Below are positions 33,210-42,191 of a stretch of 64,000 nucleotides of DNA, in pieces. Below the pieces are notes generated by a model. That model saw nothing but the letters and a program-made list of their open reading frames with translations, had not been told where the DNA came from and searched no databases. Source of the DNA: DYCT01 sp051875715. Its GTDB lineage: Bacteria; Bacteroidota; Bacteroidia; Bacteroidales; Bacteroidaceae. Each line of letters opens with the position of its first letter. The stretch's first letter is position 1. Location of the stretch: assembly GCA_051875715.1 (NCBI GenBank), contig JBJEHD010000023.1, forward strand, positions 1-64,000, given 5' to 3'. The translations under genes and the position numbers were made by a program.

Positions 33210-34745
33210 CTATTCTTCCTGTGCCAGGTCTATGGCGTAGCTGGCGCGTTTGCCCGAGGGGTAAACACCCGTAATGAAGAGTGCCTGTTCGGGCTGTTTG
33301 GCGGCAGCCTTGAGGGCTTTCTCCAAGTCTTCGGTCGTACGCATCGTTTGTCCGCCCGCCTTCAGGATGATGAATCCCTTGCGAATGCCTGCGTCTGCCA
33401 TCCGTCCGGCGGCCACACCCGTCACTTCCAGTCCGTAGTTCAGGTTGAGTTGGCGTTTCTTTTCATCGGGCAACGGGCGGAAGGCGGCACCCAGCAGGTC
33501 CATGTCGGCCTGTTTCACCACAGCGGTGGTTCCCTGCTCGTTTTTCAGCGTTACGTCGAGAGTCGTTTCCTTCTTGTTCCGCACCAGTTTCACCTTCACC
33601 CGGTCGCCCGGCCGGCATTTGGCCAATGCTTCCTGCAGTTCGGCCATCGTATGTATTTCCCGTCCGTTCAGTCCGACGATGACGTCTCCTTCACGTATGC
33701 CGGCAGCTTCGGCCGATCCGCCTTCCACCACTTCGCTCACCCATACGCCGTCACGTACGCCCAGTTCGCGGCGTTTGTCGGCCAGGGTGTGTCCTTCTTT
33801 GTCGATGGGGGCATCGCTCATGTTTCCGTCTCCTCCCAGCGATCCGCCTTTGATGCCGAGCAACGCCCGCTGCACGGTGCCGTATTGTTTCAAGTCGGCC
33901 ACCACCTTCGTCATGATGCTGGTGGGGATGGCGAATCCATATCCCGAGTAGGCTCCGGTGGGCGAAGCAAGGGCCGAGTTGATGCCTACCAGTTCGCCGC
34001 GTGTGTTCACCAGTGCGCCGCCGCTGTTTCCTTGGTTGATGGCCGCATCGGTCTGGATGAACGATTCCACGCCTCCGTTATAGATGCCGATGCTGCGCGC
34101 CTTGGCGCTGACGATGCCCGCCGTCACGGTCGAGGTCAGGTTGAAGGGGTTGCCCACGGCCAGCACCCATTCGCCCACCTTGAGTGCATCGGAGTCGCCT
34201 ACGGGCAGGCTGGGCAGGTCGGTGGCTTCCACCTTCACCAAGGCCAGGTCGGTGGCCGGGTCGGTACCAACGATTCGTCCGTCCATCTCACGGTTGTCGT
34301 TCAGTTTCACGGTGATTTCATCGGCTCCGTCCACCACGTGGTTGTTCGTCACGATGTATCCGTCTGCCGAGATGATGACGCCCGAGCCGAATCCTACGCG
34401 TTCGGGTGTTTGCACGCGCTGGCTCCGTCCGCGTCCGTCGCCGAAGAAGAAGTCGAACAGGTCGGGTGCGGCCTGTACGGTCTGCACCTTCGAGGTCTGT
34501 TTGGCCTTGATGTGTACCACGGCGTGTACCGAGGTTTCGGCCGCCATTGTCAGGTCGGTCTGTCCGGCGTTCGTCCCGGTGAAAGCCGTCAGCCTCACAG
34601 CGGGGTTCGTGGCAAATGCTTCTTGAAAGGAGAGCGGCCGTTCGTTCGTCCGATTGAGCCACCAGGCCGTCAGTCCGGCTGTTCCTGCGCTGACCACCAG
34701 GCAGGTCAGTCCGGTGGCCACGATTGTTTTCACTTGCTTTCTCAT
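33210..34745 (-). CDS. htrA: DegP/HtrA-type periplasmic serine protease
   Basis: The 511-residue protein has an N-terminal signal or anchor (TIVATGLTCLVVSAGTAGLTAWWL), a trypsin-like domain with the triad His136 (TNNHVVDG), Asp166 (TDLALVKV) and Ser241 (GNSGGAL), then two PDZ domains (about 300-395 and 425-500; SEVVEGGSAEAAGIREGDVIVGLNG and AGRMADAGIRKGFIILKAGGQ). It degrades or refolds misfolded envelope proteins. It is a monocistronic gene between rpoD and rnpB. Confidence 0.96.
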   Translation of the reverse strand: MRKQVKTIVATGLTCLVVSAGTAGLTAWWLNRTNERPLSFQEAFATNPAVRLTAFTGTNAGQTDLTMAAETSVHAVVHIKAKQTSKVQTVQAAPDLFDFFFGDGRGRSQRVQTPERVGFGSGVIISADGYIVTNNHVVDGADEITVKLNDNREMDGRIVGTDPATDLALVKVEATDLPSLPVGDSDALKVGEWVLAVGNPFNLTSTVTAGIVSAKARSIGIYNGGVESFIQTDAAINQGNSGGALVNTRGELVGINSALASPTGAYSGYGFAIPTSIMTKVVADLKQYGTVQRALLGIKGGSLGGDGNMSDAPIDKEGHTLADKRRELGVRDGVWVSEVVEGGSAEAAGIREGDVIVGLNGREIHTMAELQEALAKCRPGDRVKVKLVRNKKETTLDVTLKNEQGTTAVVKQADMDLLGAAFRPLPDEKKRQLNLNYGLEVTGVAAGRMADAGIRKGFIILKAGGQTMRTTEDLEKALKAAAKQPEQALFITGVYPSGKRASYAIDLAQEE

Positions 34746-34892
34746 GATGCTTTTCTATGCTTTAAGTGTTAATATTCCGTCTTGTTTTAACTCAACTGAC
34801 GTTAAAAGTAGAGGCAAAATTGGTTGGTTGGATGCATTTATGGGCTTTTTTCTTCTCTTTTAACAGAGGGCGGAGGGTGCTTAACGGGGCTT

Positions 34893-34914
34893 AACGCTAA
34901 TGACCGATTTGGGA
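34893..34914. repeat. MITE-like element, right-end relic
   Basis: AACGCTAATGACCGATTTGG followed by GA matches the right end of the complete elements; the rest of the element is absent. It lies about 55 bp upstream of rnpB. Confidence 0.6.
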
Positions 34915-34970
34915 TTATTTTCGGCGAATTGCTTGGCTGTTTGCCCGCCTTGCGCTATCTTCGCGCCACA

Positions 34971-35372
34971 ATAAGCAGTAGGCCGGCTTGCCGCTGCCCG
35001 GATTCGTATGGGTCGGGGGCAGAGGAAAGTCCGGGCAACACAGAGCGTCCTGCTTCCTAAGGGAAGGTGTCCGCGAGGGCAGAGCAGCGCAGAAGAGAAT
35101 AACCGCCCACCGCCGCTTCGGTGTGCAGGGGCAAGGGTGAGAAGGCGGGGTAAGAGCCCACCGGCCGGGATGGCGACATACCGGGCCGTGCGCCTCAGGA
35201 GTTGCAAGGTCGCGTATACCGACGTTACGAGGGTTGCTCGCCCCATGTCGGAGGGTAGACCGCTAAAGCCCGGTGGCGACATCGGGACAAGATAAATGGC
35301 AAGCGCCCCTTTCGCCTGCTTTCGGGGAGGCGGAAGGTGGAGACAGAACTCGGCTTATAGGCCCACTGCTTA
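34971..35372 (+). ncRNA. rnpB: RNase P RNA (bacterial type A)
   Basis: The 5' AAGCAGTAGGCC and 3' GGCCCACTGCTT pair as helix P1/P2. The universal CR-I block GAGGAAAGTCCGGGC is at about 35018, AGAGGGTAGACCGC-like J-strand sequence (GGAGGGTAGACCGCTAAA) near 35250, and the CR-V ACAGAACTCGGCTTATAGGCC near 35344. It processes the 5' ends of pre-tRNAs. A near-consensus -7 box TATCTTCG is at 34956-34963. A short T-tract follows the 3' end. Confidence 0.95.
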
Positions 35373-35428
35373 TTCCTTTTTATATAGATACCGGCACTTT
35401 TCCATTACCAATTCCTCGGGGCAAGACC

Positions 35429-36745
35429 ATGAAACTGACGCGCACCTACACATTCCTCACCGATGGCATTTGGCGCATCACCGACGACGAGGTGGGGCGC
35501 GGCCGTTCGTCGGCCTATTTCGTGCTGAAGACGTTGCTCATCGCCACCCGCCGTTTCGTCCATGACCGCATTGCCAGCAAGGCATCGGCCCTTACCTACA
35601 GCACCTTGCTGGCCATCGTGCCCATCATGGCCATCATGTTTGCCATTGCCAAGGGATTCGGTCTGGGAGGCCTTGTCGAGGCCGAGGTTCGCAAGAGTCT
35701 CAGTGGTCAGTCGGCCGCTGTCGAGGCCCTGCTTCAGATGGTCGACACCTACCTGCAGCACACGCAGGGCGCACTCTTCATCGGGGTGGGCGTCGTGTTG
35801 TTTCCCTGGACGGTGCTGGTGCTCATCTCCCACATCGAGTCCACCTTCAATCGTATTTGGGAAGTAAAGAAGGGGCGCGGCGTCTTCCGCCGTTTCACCG
35901 ACTATTTCTCCATGCTCCTGCTGCTCCCCCTGCTGATGGTTGTTTCGGGCGGTCTCTCCATCTACATGAGCACCATCCTCCGCCACACGGCGGACTACGT
36001 CATCCTGGCTCCTCTTGTCAAGTTCCTGGTGCGGTTGCTGCCCTTCGTCCTGACGGGGGCCATGTTCACGGGGTTGTACGTCTTCATGCCCAACACGAAG
36101 GTGAAGTTGCGCTACGCCCTCCTGGCAGGCATCCTGGCGGGGTCGGCCTATCAGGGTTTCCAATACCTCTACATCGGTAGCCAGATCTGGGTGTCGCGCT
36201 ACAATGCTATCTACGGCAGTTTCGCGGCTCTTCCGCTCTTCCTGCTGTGGGTGCAGGTGTCGTGGACCATCTGCCTTTTCGGTGCCGAACTCACTTATGC
36301 CGGGCAGAACATCCGCAACTTCAGTTTCGAGCGCGATGCGCGTCACGTCAGCCGCCGCTACCACGATTTCATCTGTCTGGCGGTCATGTCGTGCGTGAGC
36401 AAGCGTTTCGCCAGCCATGCCGCACCCTACACGGCCGAGGAACTGGCTCGCGAAAACCGCATCCCCCTCCGGCTGGTCCACCAGGTGTTGTACCAATTGC
36501 AGGAGATAGGCTTCGTCCACGAGGTGGTCTCGGGCGATGCCAAGAGCACCGACCTCCGCTACGCTCCCTCGGTGGACATCGGCACCCTCAGCCTGGGGAT
36601 GCTGATGGAGCACCTCGAGTGTCATGGTTCCGAGTCGTTCAAGGTGGACCGCGAAGGGCGTTTCGCCGGCTTGTGGCAGGCACAAAGTGCGGCACGCGAG
36701 CAGTTCTACCGGGCCGGACGCGACGTATTGCTGAAAGACCTCTAA
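35429..36745 (+). CDS. YihY/virulence factor BrkB family membrane protein
   Basis: About 438 residues: six membrane helices with the YihY core (RIASKASALTYSTLLAIVPIMAIMFAIAKGFG, GVGVVLFPWTVLVLISHIESTFNRIWEV, YGSFAALPLFLLWVQVSWTICLFGAELTYAGQN) and a roughly 130-residue C-terminal cytosolic winged-helix-like extension (APYTAEELARENRIPLRLVHQVLYQLQEIGFV) that many YihY proteins lack. I chose ATG 35429 (MKLTRTYTFL). Function is unknown; despite an old label it is not RNase BN. hemW follows after 18 bp. Confidence 0.92.
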   Translation: MKLTRTYTFLTDGIWRITDDEVGRGRSSAYFVLKTLLIATRRFVHDRIASKASALTYSTLLAIVPIMAIMFAIAKGFGLGGLVEAEVRKSLSGQSAAVEALLQMVDTYLQHTQGALFIGVGVVLFPWTVLVLISHIESTFNRIWEVKKGRGVFRRFTDYFSMLLLLPLLMVVSGGLSIYMSTILRHTADYVILAPLVKFLVRLLPFVLTGAMFTGLYVFMPNTKVKLRYALLAGILAGSAYQGFQYLYIGSQIWVSRYNAIYGSFAALPLFLLWVQVSWTICLFGAELTYAGQNIRNFSFERDARHVSRRYHDFICLAVMSCVSKRFASHAAPYTAEELARENRIPLRLVHQVLYQLQEIGFVHEVVSGDAKSTDLRYAPSVDIGTLSLGMLMEHLECHGSESFKVDREGRFAGLWQAQSAAREQFYRAGRDVLLKDL

Positions 36746-36763
36746 CCTTCCGTTTTCTTCCTC

Positions 36764-37894
36764 ATGGCCGGCCTCTACCTCCACATCCCCTTCTGCCCCA
36801 CCCGCTGCATCTATTGCGATTTCTATTCCTCCACCGACCGCAGGTGGCTGACGCGCTACGTGTCCGCCCTCTGCCGCGAACTGGAGGCGCGCCGGGACTA
36901 TCTCGGCGGCGAGGCCCTGCACACGGTCTATTTTGGCGGCGGCACGCCTTCCGTGCTCCCCATCGAGGCCCTGCACACCCTCTTTGCCGCCATCGACCGC
37001 ATCTACGGCCTGTCGGCTTGCGAGGAAATCACCCTCGAAGCGAACCCCGACGACCTCGACGACAACTACGTACGCGGCCTTTCCTCACTGCCTGTCGGCC
37101 GGGTCAGCCTGGGCGTACAGACCTTTTCCGACCCTCTGCTACACCTGCTTCGCCGTCGCCACACCGCCCTTCAGGCCGTCGAGGCCGTCCGTCGCCTCCG
37201 CCGGGCCGGCTTCTCCAATCTCAGCATCGACCTCATCTACGGGTTGCCAGGCCAGACCTCCGACCAATTGTCGGCTGACCTCCGGCAGGCCGTCGACCTG
37301 GGTGTGGAGCACCTTTCCGCCTACCACCTCACCTACGAGGAGGGCACGGCCCTATGGCGCATGCGCCAGAAGGGACTCGTAGCCGAAGCCGACGAGGAAA
37401 CCAGCGTCACCCTCTTCGACTGCCTTGTCGACACCCTCTCGCGTGCGGGCTACGAACACTACGAAATCTCCAATTTCTGTCTTCCCGGCCGCCATTCGCG
37501 CCACAACTCCGCCTATTGGGACGGCACTCCCTATCTGGGCTGCGGAGCCGCCGCCCATTCGTTCGACGGATGCGCCTCGCGTCAGTGGAATGTGTCGAGC
37601 GTGCAGGCCTACGTCGAAGGTTGGGAGGCCGGTGGCGCCGCATTCGAGGTCGAGACGCTCAGTCCGGCCGAACGTTACAACGACTATGTCCTCACCGCCC
37701 TGCGCACGCGCCGCGGCCTCCGCCTCGACCGTCTCGCGCAGTTCGGTCCTTCGTTCGTGCGCCATTGCCTGGCCTGTGCCGAGCCCCATGTGGCACGCGG
37801 GTTGCTTCAGGCCGAGGAAGGCCGCCTCCACCTCACCCGGGCTGGCATCTTCGTGTCCGACGGCATCATCGCCGACCTCATTTGGGCCGATTGA
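36764..37894 (+). CDS. hemW: Radical SAM heme chaperone HemW
   Basis: The 376-residue protein has the radical SAM cluster motif CPTRCIYC (Cys11, Cys15, Cys18) and the HemW pattern HTVYFGGGTPS, EITLEANPDDL, RVSLGVQTF, SIDLIYGLPGQT, HLSAYHLTYEEGT and the C-terminal YEHYEISNFCLPGRHSRHNSAYW. It lacks the extra N-terminal residues of true HemN, so heme delivery rather than coproporphyrinogen oxidation is likely. Its end overlaps the convergent Smr gene by 17 bp. Confidence 0.93.
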   Translation: MAGLYLHIPFCPTRCIYCDFYSSTDRRWLTRYVSALCRELEARRDYLGGEALHTVYFGGGTPSVLPIEALHTLFAAIDRIYGLSACEEITLEANPDDLDDNYVRGLSSLPVGRVSLGVQTFSDPLLHLLRRRHTALQAVEAVRRLRRAGFSNLSIDLIYGLPGQTSDQLSADLRQAVDLGVEHLSAYHLTYEEGTALWRMRQKGLVAEADEETSVTLFDCLVDTLSRAGYEHYEISNFCLPGRHSRHNSAYWDGTPYLGCGAAAHSFDGCASRQWNVSSVQAYVEGWEAGGAAFEVETLSPAERYNDYVLTALRTRRGLRLDRLAQFGPSFVRHCLACAEPHVARGLLQAEEGRLHLTRAGIFVSDGIIADLIWAD

Positions 37895-38924
37895 GCGTGT
37901 GCACCACCACCAGCGTGGCCCCGAACCCGTATTGGGCGAACGAGGCGTCCTGCCACGTACACTCCTTGTATCGTCTTTTCAGTTCGTCGGTCAGTGCCTT
38001 TCGCAATACGCCCTCCCCTTTTCCGTGGATGAACACGATGCGTGCGCCCGGCTGGCGCCGGTATTGCTCCATCGTTTCGCGGAAGCGGTCCAACTGATAG
38101 TGCAGGATGTCGGCCGGCCCCATGCCCGCCGTGGTCTCCAGCAGGGCGTCGGCGTGGAGGTCCACCTCCACCGTTTCTCCCTCATTCGGGCGGTGTGCGT
38201 CGCGGGGTTTCGGGGCGGACGTGTCGCGACGCCCCATCATGGCTTCGCGCAGCACATCCGCATCGGGAGTTGCAGTGGGTTTTGCCACCACGCCGTCGCG
38301 CACCACGGGCACCATCATGGCCAGTTGGTCGAAATAGGCGCTTGGTCCGAACGAACCACGTCGGGCAAATTTCGCCCCGTCGGTGCGCCATTCGGCCGTC
38401 ATGGCCGGTTTCAGGGCGAACGAGCCTTTTTCCTTGTAGGGCATCAGCAGCAGTGCGGTGCGTGTGCGCCGGGCCGGGACTTCCAGTCCGAAATCCTCAA
38501 GGCGCACCTTCGTGCCTGCCGGGGCTGTGCCGTGCGTACAGGTGTTCCAGTCTTTGTCCGCCTCCGTCTGGTGCATGTAGGCATAGCCCAGGTCGTAGGC
38601 GCTGTCGTTGACGAGGTAGGCAGCGAAGCGCGCCGGGTTCTCCTCCTCCGCCGTGTAGGCCACCCACACGTCCATCGCCTCCGCATCGCGACCTCTCCCG
38701 ATGCGCATCGTCTGTGCAGGCCTGGGCTCCTCGGCGGAGTGCGTTTTTGTTCGCGATTCTTGGGCCGGGTTCTCCGCTTCGCCCACCACTACGCATTCGC
38801 GCACCGGCATGGGGATTTCAAACCCGTCTGCATCTTCCACCATCACTACGTCCTTTCCTCGGAAGGCTGTCACGCGTCCGCCTCCCACTTCGCTCAAAAA
38901 GCGTACTTTGTCTCCTATCTTCAT
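37878..38924 (-). CDS. DUF2027 and Smr domain protein
   Basis: About 348 residues: N-terminal KIGDKVRFLSEVGGGRVTAFRGKDVVMVEDADGFEIPMPVRE (DUF2027), a middle beta-rich part, and a C-terminal Smr domain (VEVDLHADAL...FIHGKGEGVLRKALTDEL...). Smr domains are nucleases linked to recombination and ribosome rescue; this fusion is a Bacteroidota family of unknown role. I chose ATG 38924 (MKIGDKV). A -7 box lies at 38948-38955 and a perfect 30-bp palindrome at 38971-39000. Confidence 0.9.
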   Translation of the reverse strand: MKIGDKVRFLSEVGGGRVTAFRGKDVVMVEDADGFEIPMPVRECVVVGEAENPAQESRTKTHSAEEPRPAQTMRIGRGRDAEAMDVWVAYTAEEENPARFAAYLVNDSAYDLGYAYMHQTEADKDWNTCTHGTAPAGTKVRLEDFGLEVPARRTRTALLLMPYKEKGSFALKPAMTAEWRTDGAKFARRGSFGPSAYFDQLAMMVPVVRDGVVAKPTATPDADVLREAMMGRRDTSAPKPRDAHRPNEGETVEVDLHADALLETTAGMGPADILHYQLDRFRETMEQYRRQPGARIVFIHGKGEGVLRKALTDELKRRYKECTWQDASFAQYGFGATLVVVHTLNRPK

Positions 38925-38947
38925 TGTCTTTTCGTTTTTTGGTGGTG

Positions 38948-38955
38948 CAAAGGTA
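38948..38955 (-). promoter_or_regulatory. -7 box of the DUF2027-Smr gene
   Basis: Minus-strand TACCTTTG fits TAnnTTTG, 24 bp upstream of the start. The palindrome at 38971-39000 covers the expected -33 region. Confidence 0.55.
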
Positions 38956-38970
38956 GTGCAAGCCGAAAGC

Positions 38971-39000
38971 AAAAGAAAATAAGCGCGCTTATTTTCTTTT
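38971..39000. repeat. Perfect 30-bp palindrome
   Basis: Half-site AAAAGAAAATAAGCG is followed immediately by its exact reverse complement, with GCGC at the centre and no spacer. It overlaps the -33 region of the DUF2027-Smr promoter. It may be a dimeric repressor operator or a bidirectional terminator hairpin. Confidence 0.8.
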
Positions 39001-39082
39001 TGCTGAGGCGCAGCCTATCTTATGAATATCTCTCCTCCCTGCAAGGATACAACCTTCTCATGAGATATAGAAGACGATGCAG

Positions 39083-39141
39083 CAGTGGTACTGGCGTGTG
39101 ACTGGGTGGGAGACTATCCGCCCTCTTTCGGGCAAGTAGGC
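39083..39141. repeat. Dispersed ~58-bp repeat, copy 2
   Basis: The same sequence as at 6118-6175 with a few changes; here GGGTGG and CCGCCC flank GAGACTAT and can form a 6-bp hairpin. Confidence 0.75.
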
Positions 39142-39188
39142 GACACCTCCCGAGACATCGTCCAACAGTGGAATTCGACGGCAGCCTG

Positions 39189-40421
39189 CTAAAACGGAAG
39201 GTCGCTGACATCCTGCTCACTCACAGGCATCAAGCCCAATCGTTCCGCCAGGTCGCCGAGATTCGGATTCATATCCAGCATACGGGCATAGGCCTCCCTG
39301 TCTGCATACGCCACACCCTCGTCCGGCATGGAAGACACCGACGCGGCATAGGGCGAGAATTCATCCTCACGCCCTGCGTAGCCCAGATGCAGTCGCGGCA
39401 ACGTCCAGGGTCGGCCGGGCGAATCGAAGAAAGAATAGCAGTCGGTGTTCGGATGTAGCAGATAGGCCAGGTCGGTGGGAAAACTGGAGGCAATGATGCG
39501 TCGCAAGTCGCCATTCGGCTCCGGTCCGTCCTCCTGCGCTTCGGAGAACTCGCCATAGCACTGCCGGAAGATGTCCTCGTCCCACCGAAGGAAATCGGCG
39601 ACCACCTGTTTGTGGTTCATGCGCAACAGATAGTACAAGGCCGTGTCCATGCCCCAGGCGTTCACCACCCGGATGCATTCGTTCGAAGCCCTGTAGAACA
39701 CGTTCTCCCGAATGGGGAGGTTGATGTCGTCATCATTCCTGCACACCAGCGTAGCCACCCACTGGTAGAGCAAGCGCCGCGCCTCGTCGGCCGGTATACC
39801 CTCGCGGGTGTGGGACATGACGTGGAGGTAGGCGTTGATGTAGGTACAGCGCCTCAGTTTGTCCACATCCAGCCGAAACCAGGGCCTGCCTACAAACCTC
39901 CGGGAGAGGTAGAAGTAGTAGTCGGGGGAAGAAAGTTCGTCCATGTGTCTGCACACGACCTCTTCGGGCAAATACTGCACCACCAGCCTGCCGCACCACG
40001 AGCCGTGGTATTTGGTCCAACAAGCCTCCACCGCTTCGGCATAGCACGGATGCCAGTTGACGGCCAACGATCGCCCGTAGCCCGCCCAATGGTCGTTCAG
40101 CCGCTTGCACACCCACTCCGTGTCGGCCCGGTTGCCTCCCAAAAGCGCCAAGCCCACCCTGCGCTGCTCCACACGCGGAAGCACGGGGAAGGCGTTCTTC
40201 AGTTTCCGTCCGGCATAGGCCACGCGCCGGCTTTTCTTGTTCACGTACCAGCCGATCAGGTCGTCCAACGTCTCGTCGTCATCGTCGGGCTGCACATACG
40301 GGCGATAACGGAGCCATTCGTCAGTACGACTCTCCCAAGCAGCATCTCCATAAATGTGTCTCACTATCTCTTTGGGCGGAGTATCGGCATCTCGGCCGTT
40401 CATGTTTTCCGGCAAATCCAT
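39189..40421 (-). CDS. Protein of unknown function (about 410 aa)
   Basis: I do not recognise this protein. It is rich in acidic, aromatic and arginine residues, with no signal peptide, no membrane helix and no P-loop; landmarks are EIVRHIYGDAAWESRTDEWLRYRPYV near the start, RPWFRLDVDKLRRCTYINAYLHVMSHTREG in the middle and a C-terminal LGDLAERLGLMPVSEQDVSDLPF. I chose the ATG at 40421 (MDLPENMNG) because a -7 box lies just upstream; the frame could extend to GTG 40541. It follows the AAA-ATPase operon on the same strand but seems to have its own promoter. Confidence 0.65.
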   Translation of the reverse strand: MDLPENMNGRDADTPPKEIVRHIYGDAAWESRTDEWLRYRPYVQPDDDDETLDDLIGWYVNKKSRRVAYAGRKLKNAFPVLPRVEQRRVGLALLGGNRADTEWVCKRLNDHWAGYGRSLAVNWHPCYAEAVEACWTKYHGSWCGRLVVQYLPEEVVCRHMDELSSPDYYFYLSRRFVGRPWFRLDVDKLRRCTYINAYLHVMSHTREGIPADEARRLLYQWVATLVCRNDDDINLPIRENVFYRASNECIRVVNAWGMDTALYYLLRMNHKQVVADFLRWDEDIFRQCYGEFSEAQEDGPEPNGDLRRIIASSFPTDLAYLLHPNTDCYSFFDSPGRPWTLPRLHLGYAGREDEFSPYAASVSSMPDEGVAYADREAYARMLDMNPNLGDLAERLGLMPVSEQDVSDLPF

Positions 40422-40448
40422 CTGGTCGTTTTTCTTTGGTCGGTGAAG

Positions 40449-40456
40449 CAAATATA
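40449..40456 (-). promoter_or_regulatory. -7 box before the unknown gene at 39189-40421
   Basis: Minus-strand TATATTTG fits TAnnTTTG and lies 27 bp upstream of ATG 40421. No -33 box at the usual distance. Confidence 0.5.
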
Positions 40457-40559
40457 GCAATTGTTTTCCGAGGCGCAGCCTTTCTTGCCCACAAACCTCC
40501 ATTCTCCCACTCAAAGATGAAGGGTTCTCTCTTTGTTGCACGTAGACGGAGGCAGCCCA

Positions 40560-41489
40560 TCATCGCCCCGACGGGGCCATGAAGGCAGTTCGATGGGCTT
40601 CGAAAAAATCGTGGTAGATGCGTACGTTCGGCAGGTCTGTCCATCGGCACGTGGCCACGGGCTCTGCATCCAGGTTGTAGATTTTTGCGCCGGGCATGGA
40701 CAAGACGAACGGGCTGTGCGAGGACAAGACGAACTGGCAGTCATACAGGCTCGTCATCCCATGGAGGAAGTGAACCAATTGCAACTGCATCTCGGCCGAC
40801 AGGGAGTTCTCCGGCTCGTCAAGCAGGTAGAGGCCTCCCGGCTGGATGGCTTCCGTGAAATAGGTGAAGCCGTTCTCGCCGTTGGAAAACGTCCGTTGTT
40901 CCATCCCGACCTTGTCGCGTACCCGGCGGGAGACCGACTTCCTCGCCATCGTCTGAAAGTCTATGTAGTCTCTGACGCTTGCCGGATCGTCCATGTTGAT
41001 GCTGCGCGGACGCTCTTTCGCCACGGAACTGCCAAAGCGGTCGACCAAATCGTCCTCGCGGAAAATGAGACTGCGTCCCAGACTGATGTGCTCGTTCCTA
41101 TGCCTTACGCCGATGATGTGGTCGAACACTTCGTCGCTGGTGATAATCCGCGAGACGGACATGAAACGGACCATCTGTTCTGAGTCCAGCAGAGGATTAC
41201 AGGTCGTCCGGCATTTCTCCAAATACGGGCCGAAGAAGTACGTCTTGTTGTAGCACGCCTGCCGTTTCAGAGCCAGTTTATCAGCAATGATATTCAGTAG
41301 CGTGGTCTTGCCCGACCCGTTTCCACCGCAAAAGATGGTGATGTCGTCGAACTCCAGACGACTCAGGTCTTTCCCGTTTGTAAAGAATCCAAACGGGAAG
41401 AACGAGTTGAAACACGTCGCACGAAAGCCTTGGATGAAGGTTTGTTCTTCGCTCCGGCTCATCAGATCAAAAGATTGCAGGTATATCAT
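40560..41489 (-). CDS. AAA/ABC-type predicted ATPase
   Basis: The 309-residue protein is an ABC-like single-domain ATPase: Walker A GGNGSGKT (55-62), signature-like FSNGENGF (201-208), Walker B YLLDEPENSLS (221-231) and switch histidine SSHSPF (256-261). This layout matches the COG3910-like SMC/OLD-type predicted ATPases often found in defence and toxin-antitoxin loci; a TOPRIM or nuclease domain is not fused. It starts 3 bp after the PUA-like gene and is the last gene of a three-gene operon. Confidence 0.88.
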   Translation of the reverse strand: MIYLQSFDLMSRSEEQTFIQGFRATCFNSFFPFGFFTNGKDLSRLEFDDITIFCGGNGSGKTTLLNIIADKLALKRQACYNKTYFFGPYLEKCRTTCNPLLDSEQMVRFMSVSRIITSDEVFDHIIGVRHRNEHISLGRSLIFREDDLVDRFGSSVAKERPRSINMDDPASVRDYIDFQTMARKSVSRRVRDKVGMEQRTFSNGENGFTYFTEAIQPGGLYLLDEPENSLSAEMQLQLVHFLHGMTSLYDCQFVLSSHSPFVLSMPGAKIYNLDAEPVATCRWTDLPNVRIYHDFFEAHRTAFMAPSGR

Positions 41490-41492
41490 CTC

Positions 41493-42191
41493 CTAAAATG
41501 CTTCGTATGTTTGATTACGGTTGACGCTCATCGTCCTGCCGTCCACCTTGTCCTTGTTCTTTCGCAGAAAATCCTCCCATATCGCTTCCAGCGTTTTTGC
41601 CTCATCCTTCGTCAGCAAGCGGCCGGAGTGTCCTCCCGTCCAATCGAAGGACGGTATGGCTTCGCTCAATTGTTCCGTTGTCAGCATCGGGGCTTCGTCC
41701 GGGTCCAACACCACGTTGGGGAGCATATCCATATAGAAAACGCGCCTCTCTCTGCCGCTCCAATCGTCGGCTTCGTATGGCTGCGAATCAAAGACTCCGC
41801 TCATGACGATGCCGGTTCTTCCCTCGCCCACTCTGACAAGGAAAAACCGGTCGCCGCATCGGGCTTTTTCGTGTTCCCACACGCTCCAGTTGAAGTAGTC
41901 CGTGAACAAGTGCGCGATACCGTGGCGGTGGTCCTCCGGCGTGAAGCTCGAGACGGCGGGGTTCCACATCAGCACGACGGTGTTCTGCTCCTCGTCATAC
42001 CCTTTTCCCGGATACAACGGTTTTTTGTGAAATGATTCCGGCATCAGATGACGGCCTTTCTCCATGATTTCGTGCAATGCCTCGACGGTCAGTTCTCCCA
42101 CGCGCTCGTACTGATATTCGTCGATGGGGCGAAACGTCTCCTTGGGCAGAATCTTCCAGGCTTCCTTGAAAGGGATAATCTTTACACTCAT
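41493..42191 (-). CDS. PUA/EVE-like domain protein
   Basis: The 232-residue protein carries, from about 70 to 210, the string VVLMWNPAVSS, ARCGDRFFLVRVGEGRTGIVMSGVF, SQPYEADDWSGR, YMDMLPNVVLDPDEAP and TGGHSGRLLTKDEAKTLEAIWEDFL. This resembles the PUA/EVE-like module that precedes HNH or other nuclease domains in restriction proteins and is thought to read modified bases. Assignment is by pattern only. The start ATG 42191 overlaps the HIRAN gene's stop by 4 bp, and the ATPase follows 3 bp after the stop. Confidence 0.6.
   Translation of the reverse strand: MSVKIIPFKEAWKILPKETFRPIDEYQYERVGELTVEALHEIMEKGRHLMPESFHKKPLYPGKGYDEEQNTVVLMWNPAVSSFTPEDHRHGIAHLFTDYFNWSVWEHEKARCGDRFFLVRVGEGRTGIVMSGVFDSQPYEADDWSGRERRVFYMDMLPNVVLDPDEAPMLTTEQLSEAIPSFDWTGGHSGRLLTKDEAKTLEAIWEDFLRKNKDKVDGRTMSVNRNQTYEAF

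Noticed and set aside
34898..34970. Riboswitch or leader RNA upstream of rnpB
   Set aside because: The only structure there is the MITE end fragment and a near-consensus promoter; nothing resembles a known riboswitch.
35008..35295. 95-codon plus-strand frame and its 133-codon antisense partner
   Set aside because: Both are translations of the RNase P RNA gene.
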